From: Sulfurimonas sp. UBA6792
GTDB taxonomy: Bacteria; Campylobacterota; Campylobacteria; Campylobacterales; Sulfurimonadaceae
Direction: 5' to 3'
NCBI GenBank assembly: GCA_002452425.1
Contig: DKFQ01000041.1
Location: 1 to 8,021, forward strand
Length of the DNA: 8,021 nt
Under the pieces are notes generated by a model. The model did no database searches. It was not told the origin of the DNA and was given only the letters and a program-made list of their open reading frames with translations. Every line of letters begins with the position of its first letter. The stretch's first letter is position 1. The position numbers were made by a program, and so were the translations under genes. Below, piece after piece: positions 1 to 5,973 of this stretch.

Positions 1-628
1 ATCTCTCTAAGGCGGCTTTTAGTTCGTCACGCCAGTTGATTTTGCCCTTTTTTGGTGTGTGAAAAAAACGCTCTATTGTCCCGATAACCTCGCCGCTTTG
101 CATCTCCTCTTCAAACTTTGCATTGGCAAACTCTGCAAAAAGCTGCTCATCTTGAGCCTCTTCTTGTGCGTTTTGATTTTGCACATCATCTGGCGTGTCG
201 GCTTCATACTCCAACTCATCACGCAAAATATCCTCTTTGAGGGCGGCGTAAATCTCCTCTGCATAAAGTCCGCTAAAACGCTTCGAGTAGTGCGCCTCAT
301 CGGGACGGACTAAGCCGTTTTGTACAAGCATATCGTTGATGGCATAGTCTGTTGCAAGCTGCCAAAGCCAACCGCTTCTACCGTTTTTTCTCGCCTCATG
401 CGCCAAAGATGCGTGCATCGCTCCATTGGCAAAAACAAATTCCAACTGCTCTGAGGAGAGTTTTGCCAAAAAATCACTGTTATACTCAAGCGTGATGCCG
501 TTGCTCTTAAAACTCTCTATGTCGTCGTTTAAGAGAAGTTTGAGCCTAGAAGCAAGCGTGCCAAAGAGGGGAAATCTAAGAAGAAGTTTGGCTTTGGCTT
601 CTGAGATTTTTTGCTCTAAGAGCATCAT
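1..628 (-). CDS. VWA-like / putative metallopeptidase-domain protein (DUF2201 type), C-terminus beyond window
   Basis: This is the first 209 codons of an open frame with no stop before the left edge. The N-terminal part resembles the putative metallopeptidase domain (PF13203 type) that precedes a VWA-like domain in partners of MoxR ATPases. The best match is around residues 66-106, with the family-like stretch LWQLATDYAINDMLVQNGL (residues 88-106). Residues 132-162 form an acidic, Gln-rich linker. The segment INWRDELKAAL (197-207) resembles the conserved W-R-x-x-L element just before the VWA-like domain, which would lie outside the window. The expected zinc-type HExxH reads NGAMH (68-72), with a further His at 77, so the catalytic Glu and first His appear to be lost. 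The ATPase stop (TAA) abuts ATG at 628. A second in-frame ATG at 625 is better spaced from GGGG (7 bases), so either may be used. The gene is probably translationally coupled to the ATPase and works with it. The family assignment is by recalled motif, not a search. Confidence 0.75.
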   Translation of the reverse strand, partial: MMLLEQKISEAKAKLLLRFPLFGTLASRLKLLLNDDIESFKSNGITLEYNSDFLAKLSSEQLEFVFANGAMHASLAHEARKNGRSGWLWQLATDYAINDMLVQNGLVRPDEAHYSKRFSGLYAEEIYAALKEDILRDELEYEADTPDDVQNQNAQEEAQDEQLFAEFANAKFEEEMQSGEVIGTIERFFHTPKKGKINWRDELKAALER

Positions 629-1624
629 TTACCCCAAAAGATAGGCAAATTTCTTGACCCACTCTCTAAATGCGTCGGAGTGTTCCATCGTTATACCGCT
701 ACGCTGCAAATCTTGCACTATCATCACGGCAAATTCGCTCTTAAGCCCAAAAGTGTAGGTGAGCAGATGTTCAAGGCGTGCGTCGCTTGGGTCTGCGAGA
801 TATGCGCTTACCACGCCAGAACTTAGGGCGTAAAGCACATCCACTTCATCACTGTACGCTCCGCTTCCGCTCTCTAAAATCGCTTCAATATCTGGAAGCT
901 TGTTCATTACTTTTGTAAATGCCAAAAAAGAGACGCCGACATCTTTGCCAACCGCCGCACCGATAGCTTCAAGCAAAAGAGAGGGTTTGATACCTGCTTT
1001 TAGGATTTTATCTACATACTCCCAGCTTCTTGGCGTTGCAAAACTCTTGTTTTCGCTCTTTGCATCAAAGGTGAACAGATGTTCTTTTTTATAGGCGATG
1101 TAGGCGATGATGCGTGCATCCACACCGTTTGCGTAAGCCCACATACGCCAATCATCCACATGAACATCCATCTCAAAGTGGACAAATCTGTTCGCCAAAG
1201 GGCTTGGCATGCGGTATGTCACACCACGATCACCCTCACGGTTGCCCGCCGCCACTATCGCCCATCCTGAGGGAAGTTCGTACTCGCCTACTTTTCTGTC
1301 TAGTACGAGTTGGTACGCTGATGCTTGAACACTTGGTGGTGCAGAGTTTAGCTCATCCAAAAACAAAATCCCCTCGCCCTCTTTTGGCAAAAATGCAGGC
1401 GACGCCCAGAGTGCCGTGTGGCTCTCTTTGTCGTAAAACGGGATGCCTTTTAGGTCGGTGGGGTCCATGAGTGCCAAACGCAAATCGATAAAGCCAATGT
1501 TTTGCTCCTGCGCTATCTGCTTGATGATAGAGGACTTGCCAATCCCTGGTGCGCCCCACAAAAATGTAGGCACTTTTTGCGCTATAAGTGCAGTTATAGT
1601 CTCTTTGAGTTCTGTAATCGTCAT
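629..1624 (-). CDS. MoxR-type AAA+ ATPase
   Basis: This is a cytoplasmic AAA+ ATPase of the MoxR/AAA_5 (dynein-related) type, 331 residues from ATG 1624. Residue numbers below follow the 334-residue frame that begins at GTG 1633. Walker A is GAPGIGKSS (27-35), Walker B is ILFLDELN (89-96), the sensor 1 region is AIVAAGNRE (125-133), the arginine-finger-like segment is LANRF (146-150), and a sensor 2-like FATPRSWEYV lies at 198-207. All key residues are intact, so it should be an active ATPase. The ATG at 1624 is preferred because it overlaps the upstream TGA as ATGA and follows AGGGTGG at a sensible distance. The GTG at 1633 would lie further inside the upstream gene. MoxR ATPases pair with VWA-domain proteins to remodel or mature protein complexes by chaperone-like action. 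The partner here is the gene directly downstream. The actual client is unknown. Confidence 0.92.
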   Translation of the reverse strand: MTITELKETITALIAQKVPTFLWGAPGIGKSSIIKQIAQEQNIGFIDLRLALMDPTDLKGIPFYDKESHTALWASPAFLPKEGEGILFLDELNSAPPSVQASAYQLVLDRKVGEYELPSGWAIVAAGNREGDRGVTYRMPSPLANRFVHFEMDVHVDDWRMWAYANGVDARIIAYIAYKKEHLFTFDAKSENKSFATPRSWEYVDKILKAGIKPSLLLEAIGAAVGKDVGVSFLAFTKVMNKLPDIEAILESGSGAYSDEVDVLYALSSGVVSAYLADPSDARLEHLLTYTFGLKSEFAVMIVQDLQRSGITMEHSDAFREWVKKFAYLLG

Positions 1625-2886
1625 ACTATCCACCCTATATTTTCTTGTTGTATATATCTGCCAAAAGCGGGGTTTTCTTTGACCGTGCGTGCTAGCCTTG
1701 AGTCAAGCTGTAACTGGTACAAAAGCTCAACTGGCGTGCTTTTGTTTTGCGCCAAAGCTCTTAAAACCTCGATGTCGGAGGAGCTTGAGAGTGCCTCTAA
1801 AATCTCTTGCGGTGTGTTTGGGTTAGAGGCGACGGCGGCGTGATATGTACTCTCTTTGTACGCCTCTTGAAGTATCTCTGATGGAGTTGCGCTGTTTTTA
1901 TAGAGCCTCTCTTGCAGTTCAAAAGAGCCAAAGGAGAGTAGTTTTTTCACCACCGCAAGAGTAATTTTTTCGTTGGAAGCAAGGGAGAAATGAACATCAC
2001 CTGCATCAAGCGCAACAAGCCGCTCTTGCATCTGTGGGGTAAGCGTCTCGTTTTGGGCAAGATGGAGCGGTGCGACTGCCAAAAGTTTTTCAAAAAGTGC
2101 ATCGTCAAGTTTGGCATAGCGTGCCAAAAGAGGAGCAAACTCTGGTTCTTTTAAAAACTTCTCAAGTAGCGTTTTTGAGAGATTTTCATTTTTACAGAGG
2201 GCTTCAAGCACGCTCGCATCGCCTGAGCCATAAAGAGCCGTCTGCATAGCCTCGTCACAATCATGACGCATTGCGATAAGCGTTTTGATTTTTGTGTTTG
2301 CGCTGTTTATTTTTTGCAACGGTTCAAGCTCCAAAATCGCACGGATTAGCTCCTGATTGTCCGTTTGTGCCAAAAGATGGATAAACCCAGAGGTCGCATA
2401 CTGCACATTGTGATTTCGCTCGATATCTTTGTAAAATCGCAAAATAATCGCCGCACTCACATCACGGTTGTCATCATTTTCAAAAAAATCCTCGCCGCCC
2501 CATGCGTACATCTTGAGGAGTTTAAAAAAGAGCGCATCTTCTATCATGGAGTTTTGCAAAAAGGATTTGAGCCGCTCCTTGTTGCGGCTGAGTTTGAGCG
2601 ACATCAAAAGTGTATTTGCGTCGATGTAGCGTGCTACTTCTCGTTCAAAAACATCTATGCTGACAAACTCAAGCGCACTCCCATGCTCATCATAAAGCGC
2701 ACTACTCGCATTTTGCTCATAAGGCGTCATCATTTTTCCCTCTACAACAAGGGCAACATCATCGCTGTAACTGCTCACAACGCTGACCTTGTGAAACTTC
2801 ATCTGCGAGGCAAACTCATCCATACTAAAAGCACGGCTTTTGCCAAAAAGAAGGATTATTTTGTTTTGTAGGTTTTGTAAATTCAT
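1621..2886 (-). CDS. LRV-like repeat protein of unknown function, first gene of MoxR/VWA-like operon
   Basis: This 421-residue protein is not recognised as a named family. It has no signal peptide or membrane segment, so it is probably cytoplasmic. Residues 1-220 are mixed and unassigned, and include an acidic patch EDFFENDDNRD (132-142). From about residue 229 to 405 there is a helical solenoid of repeats with the core pattern (L/V)AxNxxTPxE(I/L)Lxx(L/A). The conserved Asn falls at 279, 305, 331, 355, 381 and 405, a period of 24-26 residues. This resembles leucine-rich-repeat variant (LRV/HEAT-like) units, which usually bind protein. The clearest units are VASNPNTPQEILEAL (352-366) and LAQNKSTPVELLYQL (378-392). 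The stop overlaps the ATPase start, so the two are probably made together, and the solenoid may recognise a client or hold the ATPase complex. No Shine-Dalgarno sequence precedes ATG 2886. The next in-frame ATG (2823) has none either, so 2886 is kept. Confidence 0.8.
   Translation of the reverse strand: MNLQNLQNKIILLFGKSRAFSMDEFASQMKFHKVSVVSSYSDDVALVVEGKMMTPYEQNASSALYDEHGSALEFVSIDVFEREVARYIDANTLLMSLKLSRNKERLKSFLQNSMIEDALFFKLLKMYAWGGEDFFENDDNRDVSAAIILRFYKDIERNHNVQYATSGFIHLLAQTDNQELIRAILELEPLQKINSANTKIKTLIAMRHDCDEAMQTALYGSGDASVLEALCKNENLSKTLLEKFLKEPEFAPLLARYAKLDDALFEKLLAVAPLHLAQNETLTPQMQERLVALDAGDVHFSLASNEKITLAVVKKLLSFGSFELQERLYKNSATPSEILQEAYKESTYHAAVASNPNTPQEILEALSSSSDIEVLRALAQNKSTPVELLYQLQLDSRLARTVKENPAFGRYIQQENIGWIV
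1672..2202 (-). repeat. Protein-level tandem repeats (LRV-like solenoid) within the 421-residue protein
   Basis: This stretch encodes about seven degenerate units of 24-26 residues. The aligned cores LAQNETLTPQ, LASNEKITLA, LYKNSATPSE, VASNPNTPQE and LAQNKSTPVE carry an Asn at a fixed place, often followed by Thr-Pro. Units towards the N-terminal side (LCKNENLSKT and a poorer one near residue 257) are weaker. The repeats are diverged at the DNA level, which points to an old solenoid fold rather than a recent expansion. Confidence 0.65.
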
Positions 2887-2892
2887 GGGGTG

Positions 2893-2921
2893 ATTGTAAC
2901 CAAAAAGTTTAAAGATTGAAA
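2893..2921 (-). promoter_or_regulatory. Candidate sigma-70 promoter for the LRV/MoxR/VWA-like operon
   Basis: Read on the minus strand, TTTCAA (2916-2921) lies 17 bases upstream of TACAAT (2893-2898). The -10 hexamer ends 6 bases before the ATG at 2886, so transcription would begin at or next to the start codon and give a leaderless or nearly leaderless mRNA. This fits the absence of a Shine-Dalgarno sequence. The call is by consensus only; AT-rich DNA gives many chance matches. Confidence 0.35.
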
Positions 2922-2937
2922 ATGATACTATTTAAAC
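2907..2937. repeat. Inverted repeat GTTTAAA-17-TTTAAAC, possible operator
   Basis: There are perfect 7-base arms, GTTTAAA (2907-2913) and TTTAAAC (2931-2937), separated by 17 bases. The arm centres are about 23 bases apart, near two helical turns, as for a dimeric regulator. The repeat overlaps the candidate -35 element of the minus-strand operon. The arms are AT-rich and self-complementary, so chance occurrence is possible. Confidence 0.3.
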
Positions 2938-2980
2938 AGTCCAAAAGAGTTTTTTACAAAAGATGGGAGAGTTACATTAA

Positions 2981-2999
2981 CCATTTTTAAGTAAAATGG
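2981..2999. promoter_or_regulatory. 19-bp dyad CCATTTT-5-AAAATGG overlapping the -10 of the efflux operon, candidate operator
   Basis: Perfect 7-base arms CCATTTT (2981-2987) and AAAATGG (2993-2999) flank a 5-base spacer. The right half covers the candidate -10 hexamer TAAAAT (2992-2997), and the dyad ends 4 bases before the ATG at 3004. That placement suits a repressor that blocks RNA polymerase, for example a metal-sensing one, since an efflux operon follows. The regulator is not encoded in the window. Confidence 0.45.
2992..2997 (+). promoter_or_regulatory. Candidate -10 element for the metal-efflux operon
   Basis: TAAAAT at 2992-2997 lies 6 bases before ATG 3004, so the predicted transcription start falls on or near the start codon. 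No good -35 exists at 16-18 bases; the nearest, TTACAT (2972-2977), is 14 bases away. Weak -35 elements are normal for Campylobacterota promoters. No Shine-Dalgarno sequence precedes ATG 3004, in line with a leaderless start. Confidence 0.35.
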
Positions 3000-3003
3000 C
3001 GCC

Positions 3004-3318
3004 ATGAATTCAAAAAAAATATGGTCATTGCTGTTGTTGTTTGCGATAAGCTTCTCGGTGGTGCATGATTATACTTTTGCCGTTTTGGATAACAAACACT
3101 CCTCCATAGAAGCCTATGTAGCTGAACTTTCATCTCCAGTTATGGGAGAACAGGCAGATATGCTCTGCGATATTCATTTTGAATACCATGTTCCATATAT
3201 ATTTTTGGACAACCGCATTCCTTTTCATATCGTTGCTACAAAAAATGGTTTTTTTGCATATGATAAGATATTTATTTCATTAGACTACTTCAACTTTTTT
3301 AAACCCCCTATCGCATAA
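3004..3318 (+). CDS. Small exported or membrane-anchored protein with Cys/His cluster, leading the metal-efflux operon
   Basis: This 104-residue protein is not recognised as a named family. Residues 5-27 are a hydrophobic N-terminal segment after a Lys pair, reading as a signal peptide or membrane anchor. The rest would be periplasmic. It holds a compact possible metal site, C55-x2-H58-x3-H62, beside acidic residues (D52, D56, E60), plus scattered His at 21, 32 and 75. The C-terminus is FFKPPIA. It is the first gene on the plus strand, 74 bases before the next gene. Position and size recall CzcI, a small exported protein encoded before czcCBA in other bacteria, but no convincing sequence similarity to it can be claimed. 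It may sense or hold metal for the pump. The start lacks a Shine-Dalgarno sequence but gives the full signal sequence. Confidence 0.65.
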   Translation: MNSKKIWSLLLLFAISFSVVHDYTFAVLDNKHSSIEAYVAELSSPVMGEQADMLCDIHFEYHVPYIFLDNRIPFHIVATKNGFFAYDKIFISLDYFNFFKPPIA

Positions 3319-3360
3319 TCCTTTTTTAAAACAAATTATTACAATATTGAAAATAAAAAC

Positions 3361-3378
3361 TCACAGCTTTGCTTGTGA
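3361..3378. repeat. Hairpin TCACA-GC...GC-TGTGA upstream of the PepSY-like gene
   Basis: TCACAGCTTTGCTTGTGA can fold as a 5-bp stem plus a 2-bp GC extension, with one bulged T and a TTT loop. It lies in the 74-base gap, ending 14 bases before ATG 3393. On the plus strand it is followed by TAAAAAAGG, so it is not a terminator for the upstream gene. On the minus strand it is followed by a T-rich run and could stop antisense transcription. It could also be a 5' leader hairpin or a protein-binding dyad. Confidence 0.4.
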
Positions 3379-3392
3379 TAAAAAAGGTAATT

Positions 3393-3713
3393 ATGAAAAC
3401 TTTTCTATTATTGATTATTCCGTTTATTGTTTTTGCTTCTGGCAAGATGATGAGCAACGCCGATTATTTGTATTTTAGAGGCATAGACAAACAGCCATTT
3501 GCACAACAAAATGAAAAAGCAAGATTATATGCTATAGATACGATAGGCGAAAAAAAAGCCCACGCTATAACTAAAGAGCTGACAGCAGAAGATGCTATAT
3601 CTCTAAAACTCACTCACAGCGGCAGATATCTAATCTACAAAATAACGACACAAACTTATAGAGTTATACTCAATGCGCTTGATGGCACCGTTATAGGGAA
3701 AGAGCCGAAATGA
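3393..3713 (+). CDS. Small periplasmic PepSY-like protein
   Basis: This 106-residue protein starts at ATG 3393, chosen because AAAAGG (3382-3387) sits 5 bases upstream and a clear signal peptide follows (residues 1-17, ending VFASG). An in-frame TTG at 3369 would add 8 residues ahead of the signal and lies inside the hairpin. Residues about 43-103 resemble a PepSY domain: a helix (ARLYAIDTIG), then strands ending in YRVILNALDGTVIG (89-102), like the family's closing strand and D-x-x-x-G-x-V turn. PepSY domains occur in small periplasmic proteins, where they often inhibit or bind partner proteins. The stop overlaps the next start (ATGA), so it is coupled to the efflux genes and may modulate or assist the pump. 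The family call is from pattern only. Confidence 0.7.
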   Translation: MKTFLLLIIPFIVFASGKMMSNADYLYFRGIDKQPFAQQNEKARLYAIDTIGEKKAHAITKELTAEDAISLKLTHSGRYLIYKITTQTYRVILNALDGTVIGKEPK

Positions 3714-4906
3714 AATCTCTACTTTTCCTACTCTTTTGCACCCTGTTTTTAAACGCATCAACGCTTGGCTTAGATGAGATTTTGCAAAAACTTAGAAGCG
3801 AACACCCTTTGGCAAAATCGATTCAATCTTTAGAGTTCGCAAACTCTTCACAAATCAAAGCTCTCTCATCAAGGGAAGCGACTAAACTTTTGGCTGATAC
3901 AACTTATGCGAAGCCGCAAATAGAGAGTTCAGGATACGAATACAGCATCGGACTTGAACAAAACTTTATGAATCCAAATGTTAAAAACAGTATCGTTAAA
4001 TCTGCCGCATATCAGGGCGAAGCCGAGATTTTAAGCCTAAAACATGAGTTTATGCTTCTGGAAAATGAAGTGCGTCTTCTTTACCATGTAAACTGTCTTG
4101 ATAAAGAGAGCCTTGAGGAGTACAAGAGATCTTTTGAGGCTTTTGTTGAGCTATACAAAAAGAAGGAGAAAGCATATTCATTTGGAGAGATCTCCAAAAA
4201 AGAGCTTTTACAGCTTGAACTTGAGCTAGATCGCCTCAAAACTGAGTATAAACATTATGAGGATGAAGTAGAAGTCTCTCGTGCCGCTTTAGGATCTTTA
4301 GTTCTTTTGCCTCAATTTAGCGATAAGCAGCTTTACTGTCAAGATGCCCAGCAAGTCACAAAACAGCTTCTCTTTAACACTCAAGAAGAGTCTTTGCAAG
4401 AAGAGTCGCTAAATAAAAAAGTTCAAAGTATTCAGAGTGATTTTGATCGCTACAGTTCACAGTTTGACTCATTTACGCTTAGTGCGGCTTATCAAAATGA
4501 GATTGATGCCCATAGATTTGTAGTCGGCTTGTCAGTTCCGCTGAACTTTACAAGCTCTCTAAATGAAGAGAGCCGTGCAATGCTTATGCATAAAAAAAGT
4601 GCGATTATGCATGAAAAAGAGGGCGTTAAACTACAAAAAGCATCCCAAGCCGATATGTTAAAAAACCAACTTTTGCAATATTTTAAAGCGATACATGCAA
4701 CAACTGATATGCTAAATAAATATGAAAACACCCTTATGCCTCTTATTGAGAATGCTTATACTCTGGGCGAAAGTTCGGCTATCGAGTATCTGCTATCCGG
4801 GCGTGAAATATGGAAGCTAAAAGAGGAGCTTATAGAGAAACGAAAAAACTACTATAAAACACTTTTTCAACTCTACGGCGTTTTAAAAATCAAGGAACAA
4901 CTATGA
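3710..4906 (+). CDS. Outer-membrane efflux channel, TolC/CzcC type
   Basis: This 398-residue outer-membrane factor would form the trimeric channel through which a tripartite RND pump exports its substrate. It has a signal peptide (residues 1-16, ending FLNAS) with no proper lipobox at C10. Two long Glu/Lys-rich helical hairpins follow, about 85-195 and 285-398, separated by short beta segments (255-280). These are the two OEP repeats of the family. The C-terminal repeat is typical of CzcC: AYTLGESSAIEYLLSGREIW (349-368), then a helix to the end. At 398 residues it is near the usual CzcC length of about 400-420. It overlaps both neighbours by 4 bases (ATGA). The upstream AGGGA and AAGAG at 3695-3704 can serve for ribosome binding. 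Order and overlap place it as the C component of the CBA system. Confidence 0.9.
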   Translation: MKSLLFLLFCTLFLNASTLGLDEILQKLRSEHPLAKSIQSLEFANSSQIKALSSREATKLLADTTYAKPQIESSGYEYSIGLEQNFMNPNVKNSIVKSAAYQGEAEILSLKHEFMLLENEVRLLYHVNCLDKESLEEYKRSFEAFVELYKKKEKAYSFGEISKKELLQLELELDRLKTEYKHYEDEVEVSRAALGSLVLLPQFSDKQLYCQDAQQVTKQLLFNTQEESLQEESLNKKVQSIQSDFDRYSSQFDSFTLSAAYQNEIDAHRFVVGLSVPLNFTSSLNEESRAMLMHKKSAIMHEKEGVKLQKASQADMLKNQLLQYFKAIHATTDMLNKYENTLMPLIENAYTLGESSAIEYLLSGREIWKLKEELIEKRKNYYKTLFQLYGVLKIKEQL

Positions 4907-5973
4907 AAAAAACAGCTATTTTACTACAGGCATTATTTAGTATATCACTCTTAGGGGACATTACGCTTACTCCCCAAGATGAGAAAAATTGGCAGATTCA
5001 AACCGCTCTGGCACAAGAAGTTACCCATGTGCCGCTGGATGAGTATATGATGAGCGTTACAACTCCGCCAAAGCTTCTTTATACGATTTCCCTTCCCTAT
5101 GAAGCTCATGTTACAAGGCTTAATAAAGCGAATTTTGAGAGTGTCGGCAAAGGTGAAATCTTAGCTGAGCTAAGTGCTTCTGAGTGGATTGAAGCTCAAA
5201 AAGAGGTGATTGCGGATTCATTAGAGTTAATGCATAACGAGAATGAAGCAGCTCGTAAATCAAAACTTTGCAAAGAGGAGATTATTGCCCAAAAAGAGTG
5301 CCTTTTGGCAGATTCGGAACTTAAAAGAAGCAAGACAAAACTCTCTTCATCAAAAGCTCTGCTTAAAACTTACGGTGCAGATGATGAGATGATTAAGAGA
5401 TTAACCAAAGAGCTTAGCGTCTCTTCAAGCATAAAGTTGGCATCACCCATAAAAGGGGTGCTTCTTGAAGTAAATGTCAAATCAGGAGATAACATATCTC
5501 CCTCAAACTCTCTTTTTGTTATAAAAGCCGAGGGTGAAAACTGGCTTGAGGGTGATCTTCCACAAGCAGTCGCAGATAGACTTAAGGCTTCTCAAGAGGT
5601 AATCATAACCATTGGCAGAAGCGAGATAAAATCAAAAGTATTGCTTCTCTCTCCATCGCTTAACCCTCTAAATCAGACTAGATATGTTCGTTTTTCGCTT
5701 CCAAAAGAGGCAAATCTTCTGGCTGGATTAAAAACTAAAGCTACGATTAGCATTGAGAAAAAAGCTTTTTTAATCAACAAAAATGCAATCATACAAGATG
5801 GTGAGAACTCGGTAGTTTTTATAAAAGATGCTCAAACATACCGCACTCTAAAAGTAGCCGTAATTGCCCAGAACCGCCAAATGTGCTATCTTGAGTATGA
5901 CGCAGAGCTAAAAAAACCTATTGCGGTTAGCGCAACAAGCATATTGCAAAATATGCTCCAAAAAGGCGAATAA
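4903..5973 (+). CDS. RND efflux periplasmic adaptor (membrane fusion protein), CzcB/CusB-like
   Basis: This 356-residue adaptor would link the inner-membrane pump to the outer-membrane channel. It has a short signal peptide (residues 1 to about 18). The two halves of the lipoyl/barrel-sandwich domain are at about 60-92 (VGKGEILAEL) and 177-208 (SPIKGVLLEVNVKSGDNI). They flank a helical hairpin at about 93-175 with two Cys (C123, C133). A beta-barrel follows at about 210-285, then a membrane-proximal domain at 286-350 (FLINKNAIIQDGENSVVFI). There is no His-rich N-terminal extension or extra C-terminal metal-binding domain of the kind found in larger CzcB/CusB proteins. AAGGA (4892-4896) sits 6 bases before the ATG, inside the upstream gene. 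The start overlaps the upstream stop by 4 bases, and the end shares one base with the pump start. Confidence 0.9.
   Translation: MKKTAILLQALFSISLLGDITLTPQDEKNWQIQTALAQEVTHVPLDEYMMSVTTPPKLLYTISLPYEAHVTRLNKANFESVGKGEILAELSASEWIEAQKEVIADSLELMHNENEAARKSKLCKEEIIAQKECLLADSELKRSKTKLSSSKALLKTYGADDEMIKRLTKELSVSSSIKLASPIKGVLLEVNVKSGDNISPSNSLFVIKAEGENWLEGDLPQAVADRLKASQEVIITIGRSEIKSKVLLLSPSLNPLNQTRYVRFSLPKEANLLAGLKTKATISIEKKAFLINKNAIIQDGENSVVFIKDAQTYRTLKVAVIAQNRQMCYLEYDAELKKPIAVSATSILQNMLQKGE

Noticed and set aside
1114..1470. 118-codon plus-strand frame opposite the ATPase
   Set aside because: The minus strand carries intact AAA+ motifs over the same bases. The plus frame is His/Pro/Arg-rich and featureless.
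2365..2871. 168-codon open frame on the plus strand opposite the LRV-like protein
   Set aside because: It lies wholly inside the minus-strand gene, which has a clear repeat pattern and operon overlap. Its translation shows no domain and it has no credible start context.
2918..2936. Possible Fur box GAAAATGATACTATTTAAA
   Set aside because: It matches only about 13 of 19 positions of the classical Fur consensus, counted by eye, and AT-rich DNA gives such scores by chance. Kept as part of the intergenic region but not called.
2996..3007. Three-codon frame ATG-GCG-CCA-TGA whose stop overlaps the ATG at 3004
   Set aside because: It could be a coupling mini-ORF, but there is no Shine-Dalgarno sequence and its ATG lies inside the candidate -10, so it would probably not be transcribed.
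3319..3360. Rho-independent terminator after the first small gene
   Set aside because: CTTTTTTAAAAC has T's but no GC-rich stem before it, so read-through into the downstream genes is more likely.
3369..3392. TTG start at 3369 for the PepSY-like gene
   Set aside because: It would put LVIKKVI ahead of a normal signal peptide and lacks a ribosome-binding site. The ATG at 3393 has AAAAGG at 5 bases.
4381..4410. Short direct repeat CAAGAAGAGTC within the channel gene
   Set aside because: It encodes QEES twice in a Glu-rich loop. This is too short and ordinary to be more than local sequence bias.
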